From assembly GCF_014705615.1 (NCBI RefSeq), contig NZ_JACXJA010000005.1, positions 1 to 64,000 on the forward strand: a stretch of DNA of 64,000 nt, read 5' to 3'. Positions 1 to 8,222 of this stretch are shown here, piece by piece. The notes beneath the pieces are model-generated. The model had not been told where the DNA came from. It saw only the letters and a list, made by a program, of their open reading frames with translations, and searched no databases. The translations under genes were made by a program, and so were the position numbers. The stretch is from Paenibacillus oceani. GTDB taxonomy: Bacteria > Bacillota > Bacilli > Paenibacillales > NBRC-103111. Each line of letters starts with the position of its first letter. Within the stretch, counting starts at the first letter, position 1.

Positions 1-215
1 TGCTGTGGTGTACAGTCCACTAAGAGATGAATGTGATCGGAGTCGCTTTTAATTTCAGATATAGTGAAGTTGTTATCGGATGCAATCTGAACAAGAATTT
101 CTTTTAGTCTTACGTCGATTTCTTCCACAAGTATCTTGTGTCGGTACTTTACGCACCATACGATGTGGTACTGAATCGCATAGACGTAACCACGACCACG
201 CTTTATTTCTGACAT
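1..215 (-). CDS. tnpA: IS200/IS605-type transposase TnpA, cut by window edge
   Basis: The minus strand from an ATG at 215 encodes about 71 residues and runs off the left edge, so only the N-terminal part is visible. The HUH motif is clear: SDHIHLLV near residue 59 carries the His-hydrophobic-His metal site of Y1 single-strand transposases. The start (MSEIKRGRGYVY) follows a GAGGTG ribosome binding site. The catalytic Tyr lies beyond the edge. The family moves single-stranded DNA using hairpins at the element ends; two such hairpins lie upstream at 313-383. Whether an accessory tnpB lies further left cannot be seen. Confidence 0.88.
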   Translation of the reverse strand, partial: MSEIKRGRGYVYAIQYHIVWCVKYRHKILVEEIDVRLKEILVQIASDNNFTISEIKSDSDHIHLLVDCTPQ

Positions 216-312
216 ATAATCACCTCTGATTACAGGGTAACATATGTCAGCGTGGTTCACCTATAGAAACCTTGACATTAAAGGGATTGTTGTAATAGTC
301 ACCTAAACATGT

Positions 313-352
313 ATCGGATAGTTAACGTGGCATAAGCCACGCCCTATCCGAT
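313..352. repeat. Imperfect palindrome at the left end of the IS200-type element
   Basis: The outer arms ATCGGATAG (313-321) and CTATCCGAT (344-352) pair perfectly, and an inner stem CGTGGC/GCCACG (326-331 and 336-341) closes on an ATAA loop. It sits about 100 bases upstream of tnpA, where IS200/IS605 elements carry the subterminal hairpin bound by TnpA. It lacks a T-run, so a simple terminator is less likely. The exact left end of the element cannot be set without an empty site. Confidence 0.65.
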
Positions 353-359
353 GTTTTCT

Positions 360-383
360 AACTCATGACTAAAGTCACGAGTT
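360..383. repeat. Second hairpin between the IS end and mrfA
   Basis: AACTC/GAGTT arms (360-364 and 379-383) enclose TGACT/AGTCA (366-370 and 373-377) with one mismatched pair and an AA loop. It may be part of the insertion-element end or the natural 3' hairpin of mrfA, whose stop is at 426-428. There is no T-run on either strand. Confidence 0.45.
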
Positions 384-425
384 TGCGAAAACTATGCATC
401 AATGGGGTCATCCAACCATGACTAT

Positions 426-2678
426 TCATATTACCCCCAACAATTCTATGCTTTTTTGCTTCGCATGAAAGCCTTCTATTTCCGTACCGATACACGACGG
501 GCAGCCATCTTCGCAGGGACATTTTCGAATCAGATTTCGCGCAGACGCCTTTATTTCATCGAACCGCTTGTAGACGTCTTCGGCCAATCCGATACCGCCC
601 GGATAATGGTCATAAATGAAAATCGTAGGCAGTTGCGTATGTTCGGCCCTTATTTGAGAAACTACGTGAATATCGCTGCGGTCACACATGACATGAATCG
701 GGACGATATGCCTGAATACATTGGATATTCCCACTAGCAGTTGTTCCAGCGTTTTCGTCCCTAGAGTTGGGTCCACCTCTTTTAATTCGATCCAGGTCGC
801 GCTGGTATGCAATTCTTCTTCGGGCAAGTTGATAGGACCGTACCCGATATTTTCGAAAGTGGTCAGCCGAATTTTCTTAAAAATCGTCGGCATAGCATTT
901 ACCTGGACTTCGCCGTGGTTAATGGAACCCACTCGCCTGGTTTCCGTTCTGTCAATATCTAAGACTTTAAGCTTTACTGCCAGGTTTGCGTCGGTGTAAT
1001 ATTCTACGTCTACTTCGCGTACAAAGGCTTTTTTATGGTCCCAGTCCAGCTTCTCGACTTGATATTGTACCCCTTCATGCAAATATATGGCTTCGTCATG
1101 CAGCAAGGTCATAGCGCTAAAGCGGTCCATCTCGCCGATAATTTTAACGTTTGCTATGTCTGACTGGTCTACGATAACTACATTTTCCTGTGCTGCCGAA
1201 CGCAGGCTTACTTCGCTAGCCGGGAACGATTGATTCGCCCAGTAAAACGTATCCCCGGCCTGGTGCAGCACCTTTTGTTCTACCAGGTATTCTAAAAGAT
1301 CCGCAACTTCCAGCGGCCCAAATTCTTCCCCTCTTTTCATCGGGAGTTCATAAGCCGCGCAACGTAAATGGTCCACCAGAATGATGAGATTTTCCGGGTT
1401 GATCCTGGCGGATTCCGGCGATCTGTCGAAGAAGTATTCGGGATTCTGGACGACATACTGGTCTATTGGCGTATTGCTGGCTACCATCACTACCAGGGCT
1501 TCGCCATGCCGTCTGCCAGCCCGGCCTGCTTGCTGCCAAGTACTAGCGACGCTTCCGGGATAACCTGTCATGATGCAGACTTGCAGCTGTCCGATGTCTA
1601 CGCCGAGTTCTAAAGCATTCGTACTTACAACTCCAAGAATGTCGCCGCTCCTCAAGCCTTTCTCAATTTCGCGCCGCTGTTGCGGCAAATAGCCGCCCCG
1701 GTAACCTCTTATGGATTTCGATCCAATGTCATTTTTAATAAGTTCCTGTAAATGACTTAGTATGATCTCAACTCTTACCCGGCTTCGGGCAAAAACGATC
1801 GTTTGTACTTTATTCGCCAAAAATTCCTTGGCTAGGTTATTTACCGCTACTACAGCGCTTTTACGGATATTTAGCGCTTTATTGACAACTGGCGGATTGT
1901 AAAAAACAAAGTGCTTCCGTCCTCTCGGCGCGCCATTGTCGTCAATTAACCGCATCGGCTTCCCAGTTAACTGCTCCGCCAGCTCCTTCGGATTCGCAAT
2001 TGTTGCGGAAGTGCAAATAAATAGGGGATTGCTGCCATAAAATTCGCAGATTCTGTTGAGCCTTCGTATCACATTTGCTACATGGCTGCCGAATACCCCC
2101 CTGTACGTATGCAATTCATCAATGACTATAAATTTTAGATTACTAAACAAGCTCACCCACTTCGTATGGTGCGGAAGTATGGCAGCGTGCAGCATATCGG
2201 GGTTAGTAATTACGATATGGCCTACTGTCCTTACAAGTTGACGTATAGCCGGGGAAGTATCGCCGTCGTAAGTAAAACTCTTAATGTCGATCCCCATTTC
2301 GGTAATGATTTCGTTTAGTTCGCTTTTTTGGTCTTGTGCCAGAGCTTTCGTCGGGAACAGGTAAAGGGCGCGGCTGCCGTCGTCTTCCGCAATCGCTTGT
2401 AGGACGGGAAGGTTATAACAGAGCGTTTTTCCCGAAGCTGTCGGGGTTACGGCTACAATATTTTCGCTTTTACGTACTGTTTCGTAGGCTGTGTATTGGT
2501 GCGTATACAGCTGTTCTATCCCCCGGTTGGTTAACGCAGCTTTTATTCTCGGGTCTACGCTGTCAGGCATAGGTTTAGATTTAGCTTCTACCGGCTCGAC
2601 TTCGTGCCAATTGACTATGTTTTCATCTGCCCTTAAATCCTGGATCAGCTGCGTAAGCTGCTTCTTTTTTAACATCAT
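426..2678 (-). CDS. mrfA: ATP-dependent DNA helicase MrfA (mitomycin repair factor, YprA family)
   Basis: A 750-residue superfamily 2 helicase, close to the 749 residues of Bacillus subtilis MrfA (YprA), which it resembles along its length. The Walker A segment TPTASGKT is at residues 78-85, a DELH Walker B box at 187-190, then the helicase C domain with QQAGRAGRR, and a C-terminal DUF1998-type region with the four-Cys zinc site CPCEDGCPSC. In B. subtilis MrfA works with the exonuclease MrfB in SOS-independent repair of mitomycin lesions. The start has an AAGAGGTG site, with two adjacent ATGs possible. No mrfB is visible; an IS200-type element lies directly downstream. Function is inferred from strong family similarity. 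Confidence 0.93.
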   Translation of the reverse strand: MMLKKKQLTQLIQDLRADENIVNWHEVEPVEAKSKPMPDSVDPRIKAALTNRGIEQLYTHQYTAYETVRKSENIVAVTPTASGKTLCYNLPVLQAIAEDDGSRALYLFPTKALAQDQKSELNEIITEMGIDIKSFTYDGDTSPAIRQLVRTVGHIVITNPDMLHAAILPHHTKWVSLFSNLKFIVIDELHTYRGVFGSHVANVIRRLNRICEFYGSNPLFICTSATIANPKELAEQLTGKPMRLIDDNGAPRGRKHFVFYNPPVVNKALNIRKSAVVAVNNLAKEFLANKVQTIVFARSRVRVEIILSHLQELIKNDIGSKSIRGYRGGYLPQQRREIEKGLRSGDILGVVSTNALELGVDIGQLQVCIMTGYPGSVASTWQQAGRAGRRHGEALVVMVASNTPIDQYVVQNPEYFFDRSPESARINPENLIILVDHLRCAAYELPMKRGEEFGPLEVADLLEYLVEQKVLHQAGDTFYWANQSFPASEVSLRSAAQENVVIVDQSDIANVKIIGEMDRFSAMTLLHDEAIYLHEGVQYQVEKLDWDHKKAFVREVDVEYYTDANLAVKLKVLDIDRTETRRVGSINHGEVQVNAMPTIFKKIRLTTFENIGYGPINLPEEELHTSATWIELKEVDPTLGTKTLEQLLVGISNVFRHIVPIHVMCDRSDIHVVSQIRAEHTQLPTIFIYDHYPGGIGLAEDVYKRFDEIKASARNLIRKCPCEDGCPSCIGTEIEGFHAKQKSIELLGVI

Positions 2679-3120
2679 GGGACACCTCTTAATTGACGCT
2701 TGCTATATCATTAAACGTAATCCACAATAGGCTCGATCGCGTGCCAATACGTAACCTGGCTCATCAGCTCAGGCGTGTTTGATTTTGTCGATCATCTCTT
2801 CGATGGAGGCACTTTACCGGTAGCCGGTTCATACGGTTTTCCTCACTTAACGTTTTATTATTAATTGTACAGAATATACGTTCGTATGACAACTGTGATT
2901 CGATGATTCACGAAGGATGACCGCCGCTCATCTATTCGGCTAAAAACGGGAGCGAACGACAAAAAACCGCCTGTTCGGCGGCGATTTGTCATTCCTAACT
3001 AAATTATCAGACTATTGCAAAAAGAATCGTATCGGCTCTTGTCATTTCCTGCGCTTTCCCGGAAAATATTATTATTTCCTCACCCGGGACGTCCATTTTT
3101 CCGGCTTCTTGCGCCAGCAG
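2679..3120. other. Intergenic stretch between mrfA and a small gene
   Basis: About 440 bases without a convincing gene. It holds the mrfA ribosome binding site next to 2678 and a hairpin terminator at 2958-2990 for the small gene at 3121-3327. A short minus-strand reading frame (2711-2764) is too short to call. Confidence 0.6.
2958..2990 (-). terminator. Rho-independent terminator of the small gene
   Basis: The stem CCGCC/GGCGG (2967-2971 and 2977-2981) is flanked by GACAAA/TTTGTC. Read on the minus strand the stem is followed by six T residues, so it ends transcripts of the gene whose stop is at 3121. Confidence 0.7.
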
Positions 3121-3327
3121 TCAGTACTCCGAGGCATCGTCGTAATCGAAACGGAACCCGTCGGATTCGCCTTTGTATCCTTCATCCGGATATTCGGCCA
3201 CGCTTCCGTTCGCAAGCTTTGCCAGCACTTCCCGGTAGCTGTAAGACGCCTGTTGGTTGTCATCTTGCTCCATCGCCACTTTCAGCGCTTGCCTGATGAC
3301 GGCGTAATCCCTGTTTTTGAGCTGCAT
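3121..3327 (-). CDS. Small acidic hypothetical protein
   Basis: A 68-residue frame starting MQLKNRDYAVI at an ATG (3325-3327) with a GGAGGGG site at good spacing; a longer frame exists upstream without a better site. The protein is acidic at its C-terminal half (GYKGESDGFRFDYDDASEY) with no signal peptide or membrane segment. I do not recognise a named family. The strong ribosome binding site and the T-run terminator just downstream argue that it is a real single-gene transcript. Confidence 0.6.
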   Translation of the reverse strand: MQLKNRDYAVIRQALKVAMEQDDNQQASYSYREVLAKLANGSVAEYPDEGYKGESDGFRFDYDDASEY

Positions 3328-3698
3328 AGCGGTTCCCCTCCCTGGCTGCAATCCGTAACCCATCTCCTAGTTTGTCCCCTTCGAGCAAAAACATCCGATT
3401 TTGGTTAAACTTCATTAGCCCAAGTCCCTCTCGAATCTGATAAAAATGCCGGTCCGAATGAATCCGAAAATGAAGCATACAAATAGTTGAGGAAACCGGA
3501 GTTCGTCTGCAGGGCGAATATCCGCGCAAAGGCGTATCGGAGATGCCGCTCCAAGGGTTGCATTCCTCCGGGACGGGAGGGCTTGAAGCTCGTTGTCGCC
3601 GCTCTTGCGCCGTACTTGTTTTCAACGAACCGAAATTGGTGTACAATAAAAGGAATGAGTTGTACTTATCCTGATTGTCCAAACGTGAGGTGAATCTT
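3328..3698. other. Divergent intergenic region before sufU
   Basis: About 370 bases separating the divergent small gene and sufU. A TACAAT box just upstream of sufU (near 3650) could be its -10 element, but no good -35 pairs with it. Frames crossing this region have no ribosome binding sites and look like shadows. Confidence 0.5.
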
Positions 3699-4133
3699 TT
3701 GCTGGAAAATTTATACAAACAAATCGTCATGGATCATTACAAAAATCCCCGGAATAAAGGTAAGCTCGAGGGGGAGGGCTCGATCCAGTTCCCATATAAA
3801 AACCCTACTTGCGGCGATGTTATGGTGCTGTACATGACGGTGGACGACAACCAGAAAATTAAGGACGTAAAATTTGAAGGGGAAGGCTGTTCAATCAGCA
3901 TGGCGTCCTGCTCGATGATGACCGGTCTCGTGAAGGGCAAAACGTTTGCGGAAGCGCAGCATCTGATCGAAGCGTTTACCGCTATGATCAAGAACGGCGA
4001 GATCCCCGAAGACGAAGACGAGCTCGGCGACGCCTTGTCCCTATCGGGCATTCATAAGCTGAGAGCCCGCCATAATTGTTCGCTGCTCGGTTGGAACGGG
4101 CTGGATAAAGCGATGAAACAGCATACGCACTAA
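3699..4133 (+). CDS. sufU: SufU zinc-dependent sulfurtransferase for Fe-S cluster assembly
   Basis: A 144-residue SufU. The conserved metal ligands are visible: Cys38 and Asp40 in PTCGD, Cys64 in GEGCSISMAS, and Cys127 in RHNCSLL. SufU accepts persulfide sulfur from the cysteine desulfurase SufS. I chose the TTG start at 3699 because a GTGAGGTG site lies seven bases upstream; the ATG at 3675 has none and the shorter product matches the family length. In Bacillus sufU lies inside sufCDSUB; here it stands alone between unrelated genes, so the rest of the suf operon must be elsewhere. A bidirectional terminator follows at 4156-4206. Confidence 0.93.
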   Translation: MLENLYKQIVMDHYKNPRNKGKLEGEGSIQFPYKNPTCGDVMVLYMTVDDNQKIKDVKFEGEGCSISMASCSMMTGLVKGKTFAEAQHLIEAFTAMIKNGEIPEDEDELGDALSLSGIHKLRARHNCSLLGWNGLDKAMKQHTH

Positions 4134-4155
4134 TAGCGGACTCTCGTCCGTTACT

Positions 4156-4206
4156 AAAAACGGGTGACCTTTGATCCTTCGGATTGGATCGGGTCACCCG
4201 TTTTTA
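4156..4206. terminator. Bidirectional terminator between sufU and lrgB
   Basis: CGGGTGACC (4161-4169) pairs with GGTCACCCG (4192-4200), flanked by AAAAA on the left and TTTTT on the right, so it serves both convergent genes. Confidence 0.85.
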
Positions 4207-4240
4207 TGCATTCCGTTATAACCGCATCCAACTTCGCTGA

Positions 4241-4933
4241 TTACTGCAAGAACGAGTAAAGCGGAATAGCCAGCAAAGACGTTACGATTCCCGCCAGCCC
4301 CATCGCAAAACCGCCCGCGCTCCCCTGCAGCTCCGATTCCCGAATAATTCTCGCCGTCCCGATCCCATGCGACCCGGTGCCGATTGCCGTACCAATAGCC
4401 ACATCGCCGCGGATACCTACGGCTCTCAGAAAACCGGGGCCGATCATGCTCCCTACCAGACCGGTTAAGACGGTCAGCACCGCTCCCAGTTCGGGAACTC
4501 CACCCAGCAGTCTGACGATTTCAATCGATATCGGCGAACTGACCGATTTGGGCAGCGCCGTAAGCAACAGTTCCTTGCTCCCTCCGGCCAGCCATATGAA
4601 AAACGCGCTGCTCGTCATCCCGCACAAGCTGCCGGCGATCACACCTGCGGCGATTGCGCGAAATTGACGCTTTAGACGGGTTGTGTGTTTGTACATCGGG
4701 ACACCAAGCGCCACTGTCGCCGGACCGAGACAAAACACGAGCAAATCCCCGCCGACCCGGTAAGATTCGTACGGAATGCCGCTTACCAGGAGCAATACGA
4801 TCAAGGCAGCCGAGCAGACGAACAACGGATGCAGCCATCGTTTCACCGCGTGCAGCCGAAGGGCGGCCGCATAGGCGACTACCGTGACCGAGACTCCAAA
4901 TAAAGGATTACTCCACCAATCGTCCCCGCTCAC
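4241..4933 (-). CDS. lrgB: LrgB/CidB-family membrane protein
   Basis: A 230-residue integral membrane protein with about six to eight hydrophobic helices and the family signature GTGSHGIGTARI near residue 185. LrgB/CidB proteins act with the holin-like LrgA/CidA; roles proposed in the family include control of murein hydrolase activity and transport of small metabolites such as pyruvate. Its start overlaps the end of the upstream lrgA by four bases, which indicates translational coupling. No LytSR-type regulator is adjacent. Confidence 0.9.
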   Translation of the reverse strand: MSGDDWWSNPLFGVSVTVVAYAAALRLHAVKRWLHPLFVCSAALIVLLLVSGIPYESYRVGGDLLVFCLGPATVALGVPMYKHTTRLKRQFRAIAAGVIAGSLCGMTSSAFFIWLAGGSKELLLTALPKSVSSPISIEIVRLLGGVPELGAVLTVLTGLVGSMIGPGFLRAVGIRGDVAIGTAIGTGSHGIGTARIIRESELQGSAGGFAMGLAGIVTSLLAIPLYSFLQ

Positions 4934-5274
4934 CCGCGCTCCTCCTTTCCCGAGAGCCAGGTCGTAACCGCGCCTGTTATGAGCAGAACGAGCAGCGTTC
5001 CCATCACGAGGCTAAGCGCCATTCCCAGCGCATTTTCCCCGATCACTCTACTGAATACGACCGTCCCTACTATAAACGGAGCGAAAAACAGCATCATATG
5101 ACGAAGCAAAAATTGGGCCGTATCCTCCACCCACTCCAGCTTCACAAGACCGGTAAACAAAGCCGCCACAAATAAGATCAGACCGGTTACATTCGCCGGC
5201 AAGGGCAGGTGAAGCAGTTCTTTCAGCAAAAATCCGGAAAAATGAAAGGAAAGCAGGATTGCAAGCCCTCTCAT
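4930..5274 (-). CDS. lrgA: LrgA/CidA-family holin-like protein
   Basis: A 114-residue protein with about four transmembrane helices, matching the size and pattern of LrgA/CidA (FHFSGFLLKELLHLPLPANVTGL near the N-terminus is characteristic). A GAGGGGCGG site precedes the ATG. It forms a two-gene operon with lrgB and is divergent from the YbjQ-like gene. Whether it is of the LrgA or CidA subtype cannot be decided from sequence alone. Confidence 0.88.
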   Translation of the reverse strand: MRGLAILLSFHFSGFLLKELLHLPLPANVTGLILFVAALFTGLVKLEWVEDTAQFLLRHMMLFFAPFIVGTVVFSRVIGENALGMALSLVMGTLLVLLITGAVTTWLSGKEERG

Positions 5275-5369
5275 TGATATCCGCCCCTCGTAAAATTTCC
5301 CTTTTTAAAGTTCATGGAAAAGTATATCATAAATAAGAATAGGCTATCGCACACGAGGAGGATTTACAC

Positions 5370-5684
5370 ATGATTCTGACAACTACACCTTCCATCGAGG
5401 GAAAATCAATCGTCGAGTACATTTCAGTCGTAACCGGAGAAGCGATTATGGGCGCCAACATCGTGCGCGATATTTTCGCCAGCATTACCGATATCGTCGG
5501 CGGACGTTCCGGAGCATACGAAAGCAAGCTGAAGGAAGCGCGGGACATGGCTTTTGAGGAAATGCGCTCGATGGCTTCCCGATACGGTGCCAATGCGATT
5601 GTAAGCATCGACATCGACTACGAAGTGGTTCGCGAAGGCATGCTCATGGTAGCGGTCAGCGGCACAGCTGTCCGGGTTCAGTAA
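5370..5684 (+). CDS. YbjQ/UPF0145 family protein
   Basis: A 104-residue protein of the YbjQ family (DUF74), shown by the N-terminal [17 protein letters not shown], the central [18 protein letters not shown] and the C-terminal [12 protein letters not shown]. The family forms small ring oligomers and has been called heavy-metal binding from structure, but no biochemical function is established. There is no signal peptide. A GAGGAGG site precedes the ATG, and a terminator follows at 5749-5779, so this is probably a single-gene unit. Confidence 0.88.
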   Translation: MILTTTPSIEGKSIVEYISVVTGEAIMGANIVRDIFASITDIVGGRSGAYESKLKEARDMAFEEMRSMASRYGANAIVSIDIDYEVVREGMLMVAVSGTAVRVQ

Positions 5685-5748
5685 TCGGACGGATGAACAC
5701 CCGTTCCGCTTGACTTTATGCCCGACAAAGATCATCTTCCTACACATC

Positions 5749-5779
5749 GCGCCCCATCCTTTGTTGGGGTGCCTTTTTA
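5749..5779 (+). terminator. Terminator after the YbjQ-like gene
   Basis: GCGCCCCA (5749-5756) pairs with TGGGGTGC, followed by TTTTTA on the plus strand. Confidence 0.75.
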
Positions 5780-5914
5780 TGCCGGATGAGCACTCTGCGT
5801 ATCCCCAAACCTCTTAGACCTCCTTCATCCCTGTATCCTACACGCCGGAAAACCGTCCGAATAAATCACGCGGGTCAAAATATGTTGATTCTTCTCGAAA
5901 TATGTCATATTTTA

Positions 5915-5944
5915 GAAGGTGTTCCATTCTAGCAAGTCGAATTT
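5915..5944 (+). promoter_or_regulatory. Possible sigma-H promoter for the sensor kinase
   Basis: GAAGGTGTT (5915-5923), 12 bases, then GTCGAATTT (5936-5944). This fits the B. subtilis sigma-H pattern (RnAGGAwww, 11-12 bases, RnnGAATww), perfectly at the -10 and with two mismatches at the -35. It lies 46 bases before the kinase start, and sporulation kinases are often sigma-H dependent. Confidence 0.45.
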
Positions 5945-5990
5945 AGTCACAACGTGTTTTTTACTATGTATGTAGGCTTGAGGTGCTATC

Positions 5991-7901
5991 ATGAAGGTCG
6001 TATGGAAACTGGTTGTAACGGGACTTGCCTTGCTGATTCTCCCCCTGCTGTCAGCAACTCCCGAAGCTCGAGCAGAGATAACGGAAAGCCATGACATTCG
6101 GGAGTGGCAGTTTCGATGGGAACCTACCCCTTCCTTCGGCCCCGGCGTCGATCCCAAGGGCATAACGGATCAATGGGTTTCCGCCGATAAAGACACCCCC
6201 GTGCCGGACATCCCGCATAAATTTTCTGCCGCCTGGATTAAGTTCGACCTCCCCAAGCCGGATCAAGCGGCCTGGAAACAGCCCGGGCTGTTTATCGACA
6301 AATTGTACGGGCATCATATTGTCATCTATGCCGGAGACCGGGTGTTGTTCGAGTCTTCCCGTCCCTACTCCTACGATGTTTACAAGCTGGCGCTGCCGCT
6401 TGACCGGGACGATCTGGGCGAAACCGTGTATGTGTTGGTCGAAACGCTCAGCGACCGGATCGGGCTTCACCAGACGATCAAGCTGGCGGACTATGAACGG
6501 ACGCTCCCGGGATTTTTCAAGAACGATCTGTTTGATATGATGCTGGGCGGATCGCTTGTTTTCTTCTCGGTCATTATGCTGATCTGTTCCCTTATTTTGA
6601 AAAAGTCGCTTTTGTCCAAATGGCTCTCGCTGTCGATCGTCATTTTGACGATTGGCGTCTTGATCGTGACGTATTCGCCGTTTGTTTATACGTTTTTGGG
6701 GAAATACGGACAGCTCAGCCTCACTTTGTTTGACTTGGCTTTGTTTATTTTCCTTCCGACCTTGACTTTTTTTATTGAGAAAGCTTTGGAAAGCTCCTGT
6801 CAGTCTCTGTTATCGCGTTACCGAAAGCTATTGGTGGCATACTCGTGTTGTTGTCTAATTTGTATGCTGCTCAATGAATTAACAAACGCAAAGTATATAA
6901 AAGTTTACTACTTTGTCACAGTAACTTTACTCGGCTATGTTATGCTTGTTCAGTTTATCATTCTCATCACAACTACTGTAATAAGAGCGTTTAAAGGTAA
7001 TAAAGATGCCGTCATTATGTCTACCGGATTTGCGGTATTTGCTGCTACCGGAATCGGGGAGCTAATATGGTTTTATGTTCGTTCCAAAAACTACGAGCTG
7101 TTCTTCTGGAAATGGGGGGTCATTTGTTTCGTAGTTGCCTTTATTATTATTCTAGCCCGGCAATTTGCCAGAGATCACGAGAGGGTTGTTAACTATACGA
7201 AGGAGCTTGAGCTTTACAACAACCGGCTGCAAAAGCATGAAAAGATGGAGATCATTAGCGAGCTGGCCGCATCCGTCGCTCACGAAGTGCGCAATCCGCT
7301 TCAAGTCACCCGCGGTTTCCTTCAGCTTCTTAGCAAGAGAGCGGAGAATTCGGAGAAAACGTATATGAATTTGGCTTTGGTCGAGCTGGACCGCGCTTCC
7401 GATATCATTACCGACTTTTTAACGTTTGCCAAGCCTCAGCTCGATGATATCAAGGTGTTGAACTTATCGGAGGAATTCAAGCATATCGTGGGGATTTTAG
7501 CGCCGATGGCGCATCTTCAAGGTGGAGAAATCCGGCTGCATATCCCGGAACATCTGTACATTCGGGGAAATTCCGCAAAGTTTAAGCAAGCGTTCGTTAA
7601 TATCATTAAAAATAGTATAGAAGCTCTGGAGCGGGAAGGGTTAATCGAAATCCAAGCCCGCACGGAACGCGAGACGATTATCGTTCATGTCCGTGACAAC
7701 GGTCAGGGGATGGAAGACGAAGAGCTCTCCCGGCTGGGAGAGCCCTACTTCTCTAGCAAAACGAAAGGAACCGGCCTTGGACTTATGGTTACTTTCCGCA
7801 TTATTGAAGTGATGCAAGGAAAGATCGAGTTCAAAAGCGAAAAAGGCATAGGAACCGAAGCAATTATCCGGTTCCCATCTGTCGCAATTGATTCCGAATA
7901 A
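5991..7901 (+). CDS. 7TM-type membrane histidine kinase
   Basis: A 636-residue sensor kinase. A signal peptide (residues 1-28, ending ARA) precedes an extracytoplasmic domain to about residue 180 that resembles a 7TMR-DISM sensor, then about seven transmembrane helices to about residue 400. The kinase core follows: H box SVAHEVRNPLQ with His431, N box IIKNSIEAL, G1 DNGQGM, G2 TKGTGLGLM. The HEVRNPL-type core is like Bacillus sporulation kinases, not the HisKA_3 type of ComP. No response regulator is adjacent. The start follows TTGAGGTG. The membrane part (about 6790-7160) is visibly more AT-rich than its flanks. It converges on the peptide gene with no gap. Confidence 0.9.
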   Translation: MKVVWKLVVTGLALLILPLLSATPEARAEITESHDIREWQFRWEPTPSFGPGVDPKGITDQWVSADKDTPVPDIPHKFSAAWIKFDLPKPDQAAWKQPGLFIDKLYGHHIVIYAGDRVLFESSRPYSYDVYKLALPLDRDDLGETVYVLVETLSDRIGLHQTIKLADYERTLPGFFKNDLFDMMLGGSLVFFSVIMLICSLILKKSLLSKWLSLSIVILTIGVLIVTYSPFVYTFLGKYGQLSLTLFDLALFIFLPTLTFFIEKALESSCQSLLSRYRKLLVAYSCCCLICMLLNELTNAKYIKVYYFVTVTLLGYVMLVQFIILITTTVIRAFKGNKDAVIMSTGFAVFAATGIGELIWFYVRSKNYELFFWKWGVICFVVAFIIILARQFARDHERVVNYTKELELYNNRLQKHEKMEIISELAASVAHEVRNPLQVTRGFLQLLSKRAENSEKTYMNLALVELDRASDIITDFLTFAKPQLDDIKVLNLSEEFKHIVGILAPMAHLQGGEIRLHIPEHLYIRGNSAKFKQAFVNIIKNSIEALEREGLIEIQARTERETIIVHVRDNGQGMEDEELSRLGEPYFSSKTKGTGLGLMVTFRIIEVMQGKIEFKSEKGIGTEAIIRFPSVAIDSE

Positions 7902-8144
7902 TTACCAGGCGCCGTTTGTCCCGGCGCCGTCATCGTCCTGCGACTCGGAAGGATTAGGCGGAATTACAACATAAAACTCCGTAGGCGATTCTTCAACTGC
8001 TTTCAGCTCAATATGATCTGGAACATTTACACCGAACGCTTCGCGTAGCGCAGCTTTCGGGTCGCTCAATAACCTTTGCTTAAAGGAAGCATCTTCCCAA
8101 GCTTTCTCGATAATCTGTTTTTTCAATAATTCTTCTGACGACAT
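7902..8144 (-). CDS. NHLP-leader RiPP precursor-like peptide with C-terminal Trp
   Basis: An 80-residue peptide whose residues about 10-62 match the NHLP/nitrile-hydratase-like leader: KAWEDASFKQRLLSDPKAAL, then FGVNVPDHIELKAVEES, then FYVVIPPNP. In that family the leader is followed by a core that is modified. Here the tail after VVIPP is short and acidic (SESQDDDGAGTNGAW), has no Gly-Gly cleavage site and ends on its only core aromatic residue, Trp. A GGGAAAGGGTG site precedes the ATG. It is the last gene of a co-directional set behind the isoprenoid-synthase-like gene (78-base gap). No azole cyclodehydratase, lanthipeptide synthetase or radical SAM gene is nearby. The product is unknown; precursor status is inferred. 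Confidence 0.8.
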   Translation of the reverse strand: MSSEELLKKQIIEKAWEDASFKQRLLSDPKAALREAFGVNVPDHIELKAVEESPTEFYVVIPPNPSESQDDDGAGTNGAW

Positions 8145-8222
8145 CTATGACACCCTTTCCCATTAATTAGTGAGTCTTACGAACTAATAGTATCATGAAA
8201 TTCATGACAAATCTACCTTTCA

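Noticed and set aside
2711-2764. Short minus-strand frame MSQVTYWHAIEPIVDYV, faintly like the NWHEVEP start of MrfA
   Set aside because: Seventeen codons are too few to separate a helicase-gene remnant from chance.
5991-7901. Assignment of the sensor kinase as ComP
   Set aside because: Its H box is HEVRNPL-type rather than HisKA_3, it has a large signal-peptide-led external domain, and no ComA-like regulator follows.
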